From Loktanella fryxellensis (GTDB taxonomy: Bacteria; Pseudomonadota; Alphaproteobacteria; Rhodobacterales; Rhodobacteraceae), in NCBI RefSeq assembly GCF_900110065.1, contig NZ_FOCI01000008.1, forward strand, positions 1 to 64,000: a stretch of 64,000 bases of DNA, read 5' to 3'. A program made the position numbers and the translations under genes. Positions 1-8,200 of the stretch are shown piece by piece; the first letter of the stretch is position 1; each line of letters begins with the position of its first letter. Under the pieces are notes generated by a model, which was not told the origin of the DNA, did not search any database, and saw only the letters and a program-made list of their open reading frames with translations.

Positions 1-338
1 CACCGCGCAAAAATGCCCAACCATGGGAACCAACCACCGCCGGTGCCATAGCCAGGAATGATGCGCTCCGCGCATCGAAGTGTCTGGGTCGGGCGCTCTG
101 GCGGAACTGGAGCGGATACCACCGCCGGAGCCGCGTCGAGACAAAGATGCATTGTGTAAAGCTGCTGGGCCAGCGGCTGATGGCTCGGGACTTCGACCGC
201 CAGGTCGCAGAGGTCCAGGTGCGCATCGCTATCCTGAATGGCTACACCGCCCTTGGCATCCCCGTCACAAAGGCAGTGGCATAAATCCGTCTGGGGTAAG
301 GGGAAAACCGTCCGTCAGCTGATTTGCGCAACAGAGTC
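1..338 (+). mobile_element. IS5-family insertion sequence, right end
   Basis: The transposase C-terminus is followed by about 54 bases that end in gatttgcgcaacagagtc (321-338). This resembles the terminal inverted repeat of related IS5 elements, which typically read GATTTGTGCAACAAAGCC. The outer boundary is therefore placed near 338. The left end lies outside the window, so the target-site duplication cannot be checked. Boundary precision is a few bases. Confidence 0.7.
3..284 (+). CDS. IS5-family transposase, C-terminal part (5' end outside window)
   Basis: The open frame runs in from the window edge and ends at TAA 282-284, giving the last 93 residues of a transposase. The stretch RNWSGYHRRSRVETKMHC followed by VKLLGQRLMARDFDRQVAE and the ending GIPVTKAVA match the C-terminus of the DDE transposases of IS5-family elements common in Rhodobacterales. 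The conserved Glu of the DDE triad probably lies in RVETKMHC, as expected for this family. The reading frame is uninterrupted as far as visible, so the element could be intact to the left. Its role is cut-and-paste transposition of its own IS. The family call is firm; the subgroup is not. Confidence 0.85.
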   Translation, partial: PRKNAQPWEPTTAGAIARNDALRASKCLGRALWRNWSGYHRRSRVETKMHCVKLLGQRLMARDFDRQVAEVQVRIAILNGYTALGIPVTKAVA

Positions 339-639
339 AGTTCTTACTTTCCATCTTTCGAGTCCTGTAATTCGCACTCCTACAATAGGAAGATCCACCA
401 TGATACCTGTTCACGCTTCCAGCCGCATTTGCGCCTGACCCCTCTTGGAACAGCGGGTGGCTGGCGCCCCCGACATGACCGGAGCCACCCATGTATCATC
501 GACGCCCCTCGCGCCGACATCTGAAGATATCTCAGTCCTGCCTGCTTTGCCGGCGGGACCTGATGTGTCGACCTGTCCTCACCTGAAAGACGTTCACCTT
601 CGGCCCCCCTGACCTTCTCTCGAGATCGGGAAGACCGCC

Positions 640-780
640 ATGTCCAACATCCGTCCCATCATTGACGGGGCTCTGCCTCGACCGAACCGGCGTGCCAAAT
701 TCGTCAAGCAGAAGAAGGCGACGGCGGCCTACATTGCGCACCCCATCCGTGCTGCAGACCAACTCGGCCTGACAATCTAA
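640..780 (+). CDS. Doubtful 46-residue frame, unknown
   Basis: A short frame starts ATG 640 and ends TAA 780. The product begins MSNIRPIIDGALPRPNRRAK, is basic in its first half and ends HPIRAADQLGLTI. I do not recognise a family. It sits in degraded DNA next to an IS end and may be a gene fragment. A longer antisense frame covers the same bases and is no more convincing. Confidence 0.2.
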   Translation: MSNIRPIIDGALPRPNRRAKFVKQKKATAAYIAHPIRAADQLGLTI

Positions 781-1020
781 AGCGTGACAGTCGAAAGCGA
801 AAAGGTGTGTCTGCAGCTGGCGTTTTCCAAAGCAAAATCCGCTGTCATAGGTTTGGCTTTGGACGCAGTGCGCCCGGGTATATGTTCGCTGCGACATCAC
901 ATGGTCGACGGTGGCTGAGACATGACATGTTCGTTACTCATGCGGGTCGCCAGGCGGGGCGTCACGCTGGAAAGCGGGCGTGAGGTTCGTGGTCAGACAC
1001 CGGTTTTGCTCAAAAAACGT

Positions 1021-1103
1021 GTCCATCCGCCCCTTTCGGGGCCGATGGACAAACTTTGGCTGCTTCAATGGACAAAAAGTAGGTCATAATGGACAAACTT
1101 TGG
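1021..1103. repeat. Inverted repeat plus three TGGACAAA direct repeats
   Basis: Bases 1021-1050 form an inverted repeat (gtccatccgcccc / ggggccgatggac) with a 4-base loop and one mismatch. Its right arm runs into the first of three direct repeats: atggacaaactttgg at 1045-1059, atggacaaaaagt at 1068-1080, and an exact second copy of the first at 1089-1103. The starts are 23 and 21 bases apart, about two helical turns. Regular multiple terminal repeats of this kind are known at the ends of IS21-type elements; that assignment is inference. Confidence 0.6.
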
Positions 1104-1134
1104 CGGTCGTTTCAACACTCGCCGACATCGCCCT

Positions 1135-3420
1135 TTACCCGCATTTGGAAAAGCCGCAGCTGCCGCAGGTCATGCAGCCTTCGACCATGCGCAGGTCGTA
1201 ACTGCCGCAGGATCCGCAGGCCTTGCCGCGCGGCGCCGCCCCGAGGGACACGACGTCGGCCTGCGGATCGGACTTCAGCCCGGCCCCCTCGCCCGACAGG
1301 AACCCCGTCGCTACCATATGCTTCTCGATCACGCCGCCGATCGCGGCCAGGATCGAGGGGACGTACTTCCCCTGCACCCACGCGCCCCCGCGCGGATCGA
1401 ACACCGCCTTCATCTCCTCCACCACGAAGGTCACGTCGCCGCCGCGCCGGAACACCGCCGAGATCATCCGCGTCAGGGCCACGGTCCAGGCGAAATGCTC
1501 CATGTTCTTGGAATTGATGAAGACCTCGAACGGCCGCCGGTGCCCGCCCACGACCAAATCGTTCACCGTGATGTAGATCGCATGTTCACTGTCGTGCCAC
1601 TTCAGCTTGTAGGTCGCCCCTTCCAGCTCCGTCGGGCGGTCCAGCGGTTCGGTCATGTAGACGACCTCGGCCGTCTCGCCATCGGTGCGCACCTGAACGG
1701 GGGCGGCCTTTTCCTTCGGCTTGTCCTCTGACACGCTCAGCACCGATCCGGTCACCGCGTTGGGCCGATAGGTGGTGCAGCCCTTGCAGCCCTGATCCCA
1801 GGCGGCCATGTAGACCTCCTTGAAATCGTCGAAGCTGATGTCCTCCGGACAGTTGATCGTCTTCGAGATACTCGAATCCACCCACTTCTGCGCCGCCGCC
1901 TGCATGCGCACATGCTCCAGCGGGGCCAGCGTCTGGGCGTTCACGAAATAGTCCGGCAGGGGCGCGTCACCCTTCAGGTCGCGCCACATCTGCACCGCGT
2001 AATCCACGACCTCCTCCTCGGTCTTGGTCCCGTCCTTTTGCAGCACCTTGCGCGTATAGGCATAGGCGAACACCGGCTCGATCCCCGACGACACGTTGCC
2101 CGCGTAAAGGCTGATCGTCCCCGTCGGCGCGATCGAGGTCAGCAGCGCGTTCCGGATGCCGTGCGTGCGGATCGCATCGCGCACGTCTTCGTCCATCGTC
2201 TGCATCGTGCCGGACGCGAGGTAGGCGTCCGTGTCGAACAGCGGGAACGCGCCCTTCTCCTTGGCCAGATCGACGGATGCGAGGTAGGCCGCCCGCGCGA
2301 TGGCCTTCATCCACGCTTCCGTCTGGGCCGCAGCCTCTTCCGACCCGTACCGCAAGCCGACCATCAGCAGCGCGTCGGCCAGACCGGTGACGCCCAGACC
2401 GATGCGGCGCTTGGCCTGCGCCTCGGCGCGCTGCGCGTCCAGCGGGAACTGGCTGGCATCCACCACATTGTCCATCATCCGCACCGCGGTCGCCACCAGC
2501 TCGGTCAGTGCTGTGGGGTCCAGCGCGGCGTCCGGCCCGAACGGGTCCGTGACCAGACGCGCCATGTTGATCGACCCCAGCAGGCAGGCGCCATAGGGCG
2601 GCAGGGGCTGCTCGCCGCAGGGGTTGGTGGCGGCGATCGTCTCGCAGTAGTTCAGGTTGTTGGCCGCATTGATCCGGTCGATGAAGATCACGCCGGGCTC
2701 CGCCACCTCATAGGTCGACTTCATGATCGCGTCCCACAGGTCGCGCGCCTTCAGCGTGCGATAGACGCGGCCCTTGAACACCAGATCCCAGTCGCCCCCG
2801 GCCTTCACGGCGGCCATGAACGGGTCCGTGATCAGCACGCTCATGTTGAACATGCGCAGGCGGGCGGCGTCGTGCTTGGCGGTGATGAAATCCTCAACGT
2901 CCGGGTGGTCGCAGCGCATGGTGGCCATCATCGCGCCCCGGCGCGATCCTGCGGACATGATCGTGCGGCACATGGCGTCCCACACATCCATGAACGACAG
3001 CGGGCCGCTGGCATCCGCCGCGACGCCGTGCACCACCGCGCCCTTGGGCCGGATCGTGCTGAAATCGTATCCGATCCCGCCGCCCTGCTGCATGGTCAGC
3101 GCCGCTTCCTTCAGCATGTCAAAGATGCCCGCCATGCTGTCCGGCACGGTGCCCATGACGAAGCAGTTGAACAGCGTCACGCTGCGCGCGGTCCCCGCCC
3201 CCGCCGTGATGCGGCCTGCGGGCAGAAAACGAAAATCCGACAGCGCCGCGGCGAACCGCGGCTCCCACGCGGCAGGGTCGGTCTCGACGACCGCAAGCGA
3301 CTTGGCGATTCGCGCCCAGGTGTCCTGCACGGTCACATCGTGCGGCGTGCCGTCGGCCGCCTTGAAGCGGTATTTCATGTCCCAGATCTGCTCTGCAATG
3401 GGGGCGCTGAAAGGGGTCAT
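1135..3420 (-). CDS. nrdJ: Vitamin B12-dependent ribonucleotide reductase (class II)
   Basis: Reduces ribonucleotides to deoxyribonucleotides using adenosylcobalamin to make the thiyl radical; oxygen-independent and cytosolic. The 761-residue protein starts MTPFSAPIAEQIWDMKYRF. The catalytic core shows PAGRITAGAG, the first redox Cys in VTLFNCFVM, and NPCGEQPLPPYGACLLGS, whose two Cys are 11 residues apart, as for the radical Cys and second redox Cys of class II enzymes. The C-terminus carries two CxxC-type pairs (ACGSCGS and GCMTCGSCGF), the usual zinc/thiol-relay tail. The open frame extends upstream, but the chosen ATG matches the family N-terminus and has AGGA upstream. No cobalamin riboswitch was seen in the 147-base gap to the divergent gene. 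Confidence 0.95.
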   Translation of the reverse strand: MTPFSAPIAEQIWDMKYRFKAADGTPHDVTVQDTWARIAKSLAVVETDPAAWEPRFAAALSDFRFLPAGRITAGAGTARSVTLFNCFVMGTVPDSMAGIFDMLKEAALTMQQGGGIGYDFSTIRPKGAVVHGVAADASGPLSFMDVWDAMCRTIMSAGSRRGAMMATMRCDHPDVEDFITAKHDAARLRMFNMSVLITDPFMAAVKAGGDWDLVFKGRVYRTLKARDLWDAIMKSTYEVAEPGVIFIDRINAANNLNYCETIAATNPCGEQPLPPYGACLLGSINMARLVTDPFGPDAALDPTALTELVATAVRMMDNVVDASQFPLDAQRAEAQAKRRIGLGVTGLADALLMVGLRYGSEEAAAQTEAWMKAIARAAYLASVDLAKEKGAFPLFDTDAYLASGTMQTMDEDVRDAIRTHGIRNALLTSIAPTGTISLYAGNVSSGIEPVFAYAYTRKVLQKDGTKTEEEVVDYAVQMWRDLKGDAPLPDYFVNAQTLAPLEHVRMQAAAQKWVDSSISKTINCPEDISFDDFKEVYMAAWDQGCKGCTTYRPNAVTGSVLSVSEDKPKEKAAPVQVRTDGETAEVVYMTEPLDRPTELEGATYKLKWHDSEHAIYITVNDLVVGGHRRPFEVFINSKNMEHFAWTVALTRMISAVFRRGGDVTFVVEEMKAVFDPRGGAWVQGKYVPSILAAIGGVIEKHMVATGFLSGEGAGLKSDPQADVVSLGAAPRGKACGSCGSYDLRMVEGCMTCGSCGFSKCG

Positions 3421-3567
3421 GGCGGTGTCCTGAGGCTGGGAAGATGCACGTGGCAAAGAAGCCTTCACTATGCCGAAACCGTGCGCGGCGCAATCGTCCC
3501 GCAGCCTTCCCTTGCGACGGCAGGCGTGATAAACCGCCGCACATTCCACAACATCTGGACAGGTACC

Positions 3568-3999
3568 GTGGCGGATCACGTAAATCTGGTAAAACTTTCC
3601 GTCGGCACCGAGAGCATCGACGACATGCTGACATGGCAGCGCCACCGGTCGGCCCAGGTCAAGGACGGCCAGTATTACCACGTCACCCGCATGTGGCCCA
3701 AGCGCGAGGCAGAGCTTCTGGACGGCGGCAGCATCTACTGGGTCATCAAGGGCGTGATCCAGTGCCGCCAGCGCATCGTCGCCCTGCGCGAGATCATCGG
3801 CCAGGACGAGATACGCCGCTGCGGTCTGGTGCTCGCCCCAGAGGTGATCCGCACCGCCTCCACGCCCAAGAAGGCGTTTCAGGGCTGGCGCTACCTCACG
3901 CCCGCAGATGTGCCCCCGGACCTCGGCGCACGCCAGCAGACCGAAGACGCCCTGCCCCCCGAACTGCAAAAGGCGCTCGCCGCCATCGGCGTGCGCTGA
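3568..3999 (+). CDS. DUF1489 family protein
   Basis: A 143-residue cytosolic protein of unknown function, widespread in Alphaproteobacteria. It reads from a GTG at 3568 (MADHVNLVKLSVGTESIDD) and contains the conserved blocks HVTRMWPKREAELL, GGSIYWVIKGVIQCRQRI and FQGWRYLTPADVPPDL. GTG was chosen because homologues begin MADHVNLIKLSVG. It is divergent from nrdJ and shares the 147-base intergenic region with it. Confidence 0.85.
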   Translation: MADHVNLVKLSVGTESIDDMLTWQRHRSAQVKDGQYYHVTRMWPKREAELLDGGSIYWVIKGVIQCRQRIVALREIIGQDEIRRCGLVLAPEVIRTASTPKKAFQGWRYLTPADVPPDLGARQQTEDALPPELQKALAAIGVR

Positions 4000-4461
4000 G
4001 CCCCCTCCGCAAGCGCGCCCCACCACCACTTGCCATAGGCCCCCTGCCCGGCCCCGACCACGCTCATCCGCCGCACACGACCCCGCCGCACGGACCTGCG
4101 CACACCCGTTCACGCGCCACCCTGCCACCGCACACCAACCCGCCGCCACCGCGCATCCCATCCGGCGCGGCTTTGACAGAACCCCGCATCACGGCCACCG
4201 TGTGCGCAACGACCAACCGCTGCCCGCGATCCCTCCGTGCCGCGCCCCCATGCCCGCTACCGATGCCTCATCCTGCCCCAAATATGCCCCACCGGAGGAT
4301 GGGCGCTCTCCCCGACCACTTGCACCCCTCGCCCCCTCCTCGCTTTTTCCCCAAATACTCCCCCCGGAGGGTCCGACGCCTCGCCAGGCCATGACCTTGC
4401 GTGATGCCCGGTGACAGCCCTGCCGCGACGTTGCACACTCCTCCGCAGGAGGAGCCTCAAC
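4000..4461. other. Gene-free C-rich spacer with two dispersed repeats
   Basis: No credible gene. From about 4000 to 4330 the plus strand is strongly C-rich and G-poor, the composition that Rho utilisation sites have in transcripts of the upstream plus-strand gene. Two copies of the dispersed AAATA-core repeat lie at 4271-4298 and 4338-4371. The ribosome binding site of the next gene ends the spacer. Confidence 0.6.
4271..4371 (+). repeat. Two copies of the dispersed AAATACTCCC/GGAGG repeat
   Basis: Copy one (4271-4298) has the core ccaaatatgccccaccggagg. Copy two (4338-4371) reads cctcgctttttccccaaat followed by actccccccggaggg. They share the arrangement pyrimidine tract, AAATA, C-run, GGAGG with the other copies in this window. 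Confidence 0.75.
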
Positions 4462-6024
4462 ATGACCATTTTCACCAGTCCATTCCCCGACATCGCCCAG
4501 CCCGACATCTCGATCACCGACCGTGTGTTTCAGGGCCTGCGCCCCCGCCCGGACGAGGTCGTGCTGACCGATGGCCCCACCGGGCGGACCCTGACGGCGG
4601 CGCAGTTCATGGATCAGGTGGAACGCCTCGCGGGTGGCCTGACCGCCCGTGGTCTGGGGGCCGGTCAGACCATCGCGCTGATGGGGCCCAACTGCCCCGA
4701 ATACTGCGTCGTCTTCCATGCCGTGGCCTTTGCGGGCGGCACGATCACCACGATCAACCCGACCTACACGGCGGCCGAGGTGCGCCATCAGCTGCAGGAC
4801 AGCCGGGCGACGTTCCTCGTCACCGTGCCCGCCTGCCTCGAGATTGCCTGCGACGGCATTACCGGCACCGATGTGACCGGCCTCGCGCTGATCGGCGCAG
4901 CAGATGGCGACACCCCCGACCTTGCGTCCCTCATGGGCGATCCGCTGACGCGGCAGGTGCCCGTCGATCTGGACGCCCACACGGTCGTGCTGCCCTACTC
5001 CTCCGGCACCACCGGCCTGCCCAAGGGCGTCATGCTGTCGCACCGCAACCTCGTGGTGAACGTCGATCAGATCATCACGGGTGCCGGTTTCGCGAAAGGA
5101 GAGGTCGCCGCCGCCTTCCTGCCGTTCTTCCACATCTACGGCATGACGGTGCTGATGAATGTCCACCTCGCCGGTGGCGGCGCACTGGTGACCATGCCCC
5201 GCTTCGACCTCGAGATGTTCCTGCGGATCAGTCAGGACCACCGGTCGGTGCGCATGTGGATCGTGCCGCCCGTGGCGCTGGCGCTGGCGAAACACCCGCT
5301 GGTGGACAATTTCGACCTGTCCGCGCTGCAACAGATCTTCTCGGGCGCAGCCCCCCTCGGGGCAGAGCTGTCGAACGCCGTGGGCCGCCGCCTGAACTGC
5401 GTGTCGCTGCAGGGCTACGGCATGACGGAACTGTCCCCAGTCAGCCATCTGTCACCCATCGACAACGCCAAGGCGGGCGCATCGGGCCTCGCCGCCCCCA
5501 ACGTCCAGTGCCGCATCGTCGACATCGAAACCGGCACGGATCTGGGCGCGGGGGCCGAAGGCGAACTCTGGATCAAGGGGCCCAACGTGATGCAGGGCTA
5601 CCTCAACAATTCCGCTGCGACGACAGCCACGATCGTGGACGGCGGCTGGCTGCGCACCGGCGACATCGCCCGCATCGACCCGGACGGCCAGATGCATATC
5701 GTCGACCGGCTGAAGGAGCTCATCAAATACAAGGGCTTCCAGGTCGCACCGGCAGAGCTGGAGGCGGCCCTGACCGCGATGGACGGCATCACCGACGCCG
5801 CCGTGATCGGCCTGCCGGACCCCGAGGCGGGCGAGTTGCCGATGGCCTTCGTGGTCCGCACCGCGGATGGGCCCGACGCCGACGCGATCAAGGCGCATCT
5901 GGCCACGACGCTGGCGCACTACAAGCAACTCCACCGGATCGAGGTCGTGGACACGATCCCCAAATCCGCCTCCGGCAAGATCCTGCGCCGCCTGCTGCGC
6001 GACCAGCTCAAGGCCGTACGCTAA
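4462..6024 (+). CDS. AMP-binding acyl-CoA ligase, 4-coumarate-CoA-ligase-like
   Basis: A 520-residue adenylate-forming enzyme that activates a carboxylic acid to its CoA thioester through an acyl-AMP. The ATP-binding motif YSSGTTGLPKGVMLSH lies near residues 178-193. It is followed by GYGMTE, the hinge region WLRTGDIARIDPDG, KELIKYKGFQVAP and the C-terminal catalytic-lysine motif PKSASGKILRR. The start is fixed by a strong GCAGGAGGAG ribosome site before ATG 4462. The overall pattern is closest to plant-type 4CL and related aromatic or medium-chain acid ligases; the real substrate cannot be read from sequence. It appears to be a single-gene unit ending in a strong hairpin. Confidence 0.9.
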   Translation: MTIFTSPFPDIAQPDISITDRVFQGLRPRPDEVVLTDGPTGRTLTAAQFMDQVERLAGGLTARGLGAGQTIALMGPNCPEYCVVFHAVAFAGGTITTINPTYTAAEVRHQLQDSRATFLVTVPACLEIACDGITGTDVTGLALIGAADGDTPDLASLMGDPLTRQVPVDLDAHTVVLPYSSGTTGLPKGVMLSHRNLVVNVDQIITGAGFAKGEVAAAFLPFFHIYGMTVLMNVHLAGGGALVTMPRFDLEMFLRISQDHRSVRMWIVPPVALALAKHPLVDNFDLSALQQIFSGAAPLGAELSNAVGRRLNCVSLQGYGMTELSPVSHLSPIDNAKAGASGLAAPNVQCRIVDIETGTDLGAGAEGELWIKGPNVMQGYLNNSAATTATIVDGGWLRTGDIARIDPDGQMHIVDRLKELIKYKGFQVAPAELEAALTAMDGITDAAVIGLPDPEAGELPMAFVVRTADGPDADAIKAHLATTLAHYKQLHRIEVVDTIPKSASGKILRRLLRDQLKAVR

Positions 6025-6031
6025 GCGCAAG

Positions 6032-6077
6032 CCACCGGGCGAACGACCGCCGCGCACGGCGGTCGCTCGCCCGGTGG
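6032..6077. terminator. Strong 20-base-pair hairpin after the acyl-CoA ligase
   Basis: Arms 6032-6051 and 6058-6077 pair along 20 positions with a single mismatch around a 6-base loop, starting 8 bases after the stop codon. There is no T tract, so it is either a Rho-assisted or RNA-stabilising 3' structure rather than a canonical intrinsic terminator. Confidence 0.6.
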
Positions 6078-6189
6078 TCGCTGGTTTGCCACGACGCATC
6101 GCTGCCGGTTTGCAAAGATGCCACATTGGTCGACCGCCGCGACGCGGCACAGGCTTTGCGAGGTCGCAGACATGCGCTAACCGGGCCGC

Positions 6190-6576
6190 ATGGCACGCGC
6201 CCCCGCCCTTCCACTGATCCGATTGGCCCTCGTGCTGGTGCTGACCTGCGCGATGGGCCTGTCGGGGCTGGCGCACCGCTTTTCCGCACCCACACCACAG
6301 GACCCATCCATCGCCGCCTTTCTGGCGGCGGGCGGCACATTGGCGGACCTGTGCGGCGTACCGTTGGATGCGGATCACCCGGCTGGCACCGGACGGGGCG
6401 GCTGCGATGTCTGCCGCCTCGTGGCCGGCATGGCCTTGCCAGTGCCGACACCCGCGGCCACGCGCCTGCCGACCCTGCCGCGCCGCGCGTGGCTGTCGCC
6501 CGATGACCGTGCAGCCCCCGGTACGGACCGCCCCAACCTGACCTGTGCGCCACGCGGCCCGCCGACCCTGATCTGA
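6190..6576 (+). CDS. Small exported or membrane-anchored protein with GCDVC motif
   Basis: 128 residues with an N-terminal hydrophobic segment (about residues 9-27, LIRLALVLVLTCAMGLSGLA) that could be a signal peptide or anchor. A central GRGGCDVCRLVAGMALP follows, then a Pro/Arg-rich tail. The Cys pair and size recall DUF2946-type proteins that precede metal-uptake genes in other proteobacteria. The next gene encodes a PepSY membrane protein of the kind often found with iron or copper uptake, which fits but does not prove a metal-related role. The family assignment is tentative. Confidence 0.6.
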   Translation: MARAPALPLIRLALVLVLTCAMGLSGLAHRFSAPTPQDPSIAAFLAAGGTLADLCGVPLDADHPAGTGRGGCDVCRLVAGMALPVPTPAATRLPTLPRRAWLSPDDRAAPGTDRPNLTCAPRGPPTLI

Positions 6577-6645
6577 TCCGACGCCACCTTTCCGATCAGA
6601 TCACGGCCCCCGCATGACGGGCGTGCCGCAACACAGGTATCATCC

Positions 6646-8051
6646 ATGGCATTCACCTCTCCCACTGGAGCGCCGCCGGTCGCGCGCGCCGCCGACGGGA
6701 CCCAGACACTCTATCGCGCCGCATGGCGCTGGCATTTCTACGCAGGGCTCTACGTCATTCCGTTCCTCATCATGCTGGCCGTGACTGGCCTTCTCATGCT
6801 GTGGATCAGCGTGCTGGCGGGCCGCGACGGCGAGTGGATCGCCGTCACCCCCGCCGCCACCAGCCTGACGATCTCGGCACAGGCAGAGGCCGCCGTGGCC
6901 GCCGTGCCGGACGGCACCCTGATGCAGTACATCGCGCCGCGTGCCCCCGACCTTGCCGCGATCTTTCGCGTCGATGCGGGCGGTGCGGCGCAGATGGTCG
7001 CCGTCGATCCTTATACCGGCAGCGTGCTGGCGGTCATGGACCGTCAGGCGGGCTGGTATGATTTCGCCTCCGACATCCACGGCACGCTGCTGCTGGGCGT
7101 CACCGGCGACCGCATGATCGAGGTCGCAGCGTCCCTGACCATGGTCCTGCTGGCGACGGGACTTTACATGTGGTGGCCACGCGACGATCAGGGGCTGCGT
7201 GTCCTGATCCCGATCCTTGCCGCCCGCGGCCGGTCCCTGTGGAAATCGCTAATGCCACCATCGGCGCGTGGATCGCCGTCGTGCTGGTACTGTTCCTGCT
7301 GTCCGGCCTGTCGTGGGCTGGCATCTGGGGCGAGCGTCTGGTGCAGGCGTGGAACACCTTTCCGGCGGAAAAATGGGGCGCGCCGCTGTCCGACGTGACC
7401 CACGCCAGCCTGAATACCGGTGCCACCAAGGACGTGCCGTGGGTGCTGGAACAGACGCCGCTGCCCGCCTCCGGGTCCGACAGCGGGGCGACCGGCCTGC
7501 CCGCAGGCTTGCCTGTCACACTGGACACGGTCACGGCTTTCGCCACGCAGATCGGTTTCGACGCGCGCTACCAACTGAACCTGCCGCAGGACGAAACCGG
7601 CGTCTGGACCATCAGCCGCGATTCGATGAGCAATGACAGCGCCGATCCCACCAGCGACCGCACGGTGCACATCGACCGCTACACCGGCATCCTCGCCGAC
7701 GTGCGGTTCGCCGACTATTCGGCGGGCGGCAAGGCGATGGCCGTGGGCATCGCCCTGCACGAAGGCGACATGGGCTGGTGGAACGTCGCGCTGAACACGC
7801 TGTTCTGCCTGTCGGTGATCTTCGTCAGCATGTCAGGTGCCGTGATGTGGTGGTTGCGCCGCCCGACCGCGACCCGCAGGCTGGCCGCCCCGCCGATGCC
7901 GCGCGATATGCCGCTGTGGCAGGGCGCCGTGGTCGTCGGCCTGTTCATCTCGCTGGCCTTTCCGCTGGCCGGCGTTACGCTGCTGGCGGTGCTGGCGGTT
8001 GACGTGCTGATCGTGCAGCGGGTGCCCGCGTTGCGCCGTCTGCTGTCCTGA
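6646..8051 (+). pseudogene. PepSY-associated TM protein broken by a 1-nt frameshift
   Basis: Two frames encode consecutive parts of one protein. The first (from ATG 6646) has the N-terminal membrane helix FYAGLYVIPFLIMLAVTGLL, a PepSY-like DPYTGSVLAVMD region and the motif SDIHGTLLLG, and runs to RSLWKSL near 7250. Homology then continues in the other frame as ATIGAWIAVVLVLFLLSGLSW through AWNTFPAEKWGAPLSD to the C-terminal helices ending at 8051. The span of 1406 bases is one short of a multiple of three, so one base is missing between about 7240 and 7253. The intact product would be about 469 residues with four or so TM helices. It could be a real mutation or an assembly error. Confidence 0.8.
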
Positions 8052-8133
8052 CGCACGCAGGGCTCCGCCCCACTCTCACGCCGGGCTACACCTGACCGTG
8101 TGGCCCGGTCCCTCGGAAAGATGCCGCCTCCAC

Positions 8134-8183
8134 CCTTCTTCTGGTCGGAAATATCCCGGGGGTCGGGGGGCTGGCCCCCCGGA
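8134..8183 (+). repeat. Dispersed repeat copy with GC hairpin
   Basis: Reads cttcttctggtcggaaatat then a ccgggggtc run, and ends in the hairpin ggggggctggcccccc. It lies between the convergent ends of the PepSY gene and the GH25 gene. Confidence 0.75.
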
Positions 8184-8200
8184 CGTCCCCGGTGACCAAC

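Larger units (their letters stand above)
339..1134. other. Non-coding mobile-element debris between the IS and nrdJ
   Basis: About 800 bases without a convincing gene. Base composition is lower in GC and less codon-like than the rest of the window. It holds a short doubtful frame (640-780), a 30-base inverted repeat (1021-1050) and three TGGACAAA repeats (1045-1103). The sequence looks like overlapping insertion remnants, but no complete transposase could be read in any frame. Confidence 0.6.

Noticed and set aside
532-900. A 122-codon minus-strand frame in the debris near the IS
   Set aside because: No signal peptide, domain or ribosome site was seen, and it overlaps an equally weak frame on the other strand.
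1045-1103. Plasmid or phage iteron origin
   Set aside because: There are only three copies, one partial, and no replication initiator gene is near; transposon-end repeats explain them as well.
3421-3567. Possible cobalamin riboswitch or NrdR boxes upstream of nrdJ
   Set aside because: The gap is only 147 bases, no B12-box-like sequence or paired NrdR boxes could be read, and the same space must hold the DUF1489 promoter.
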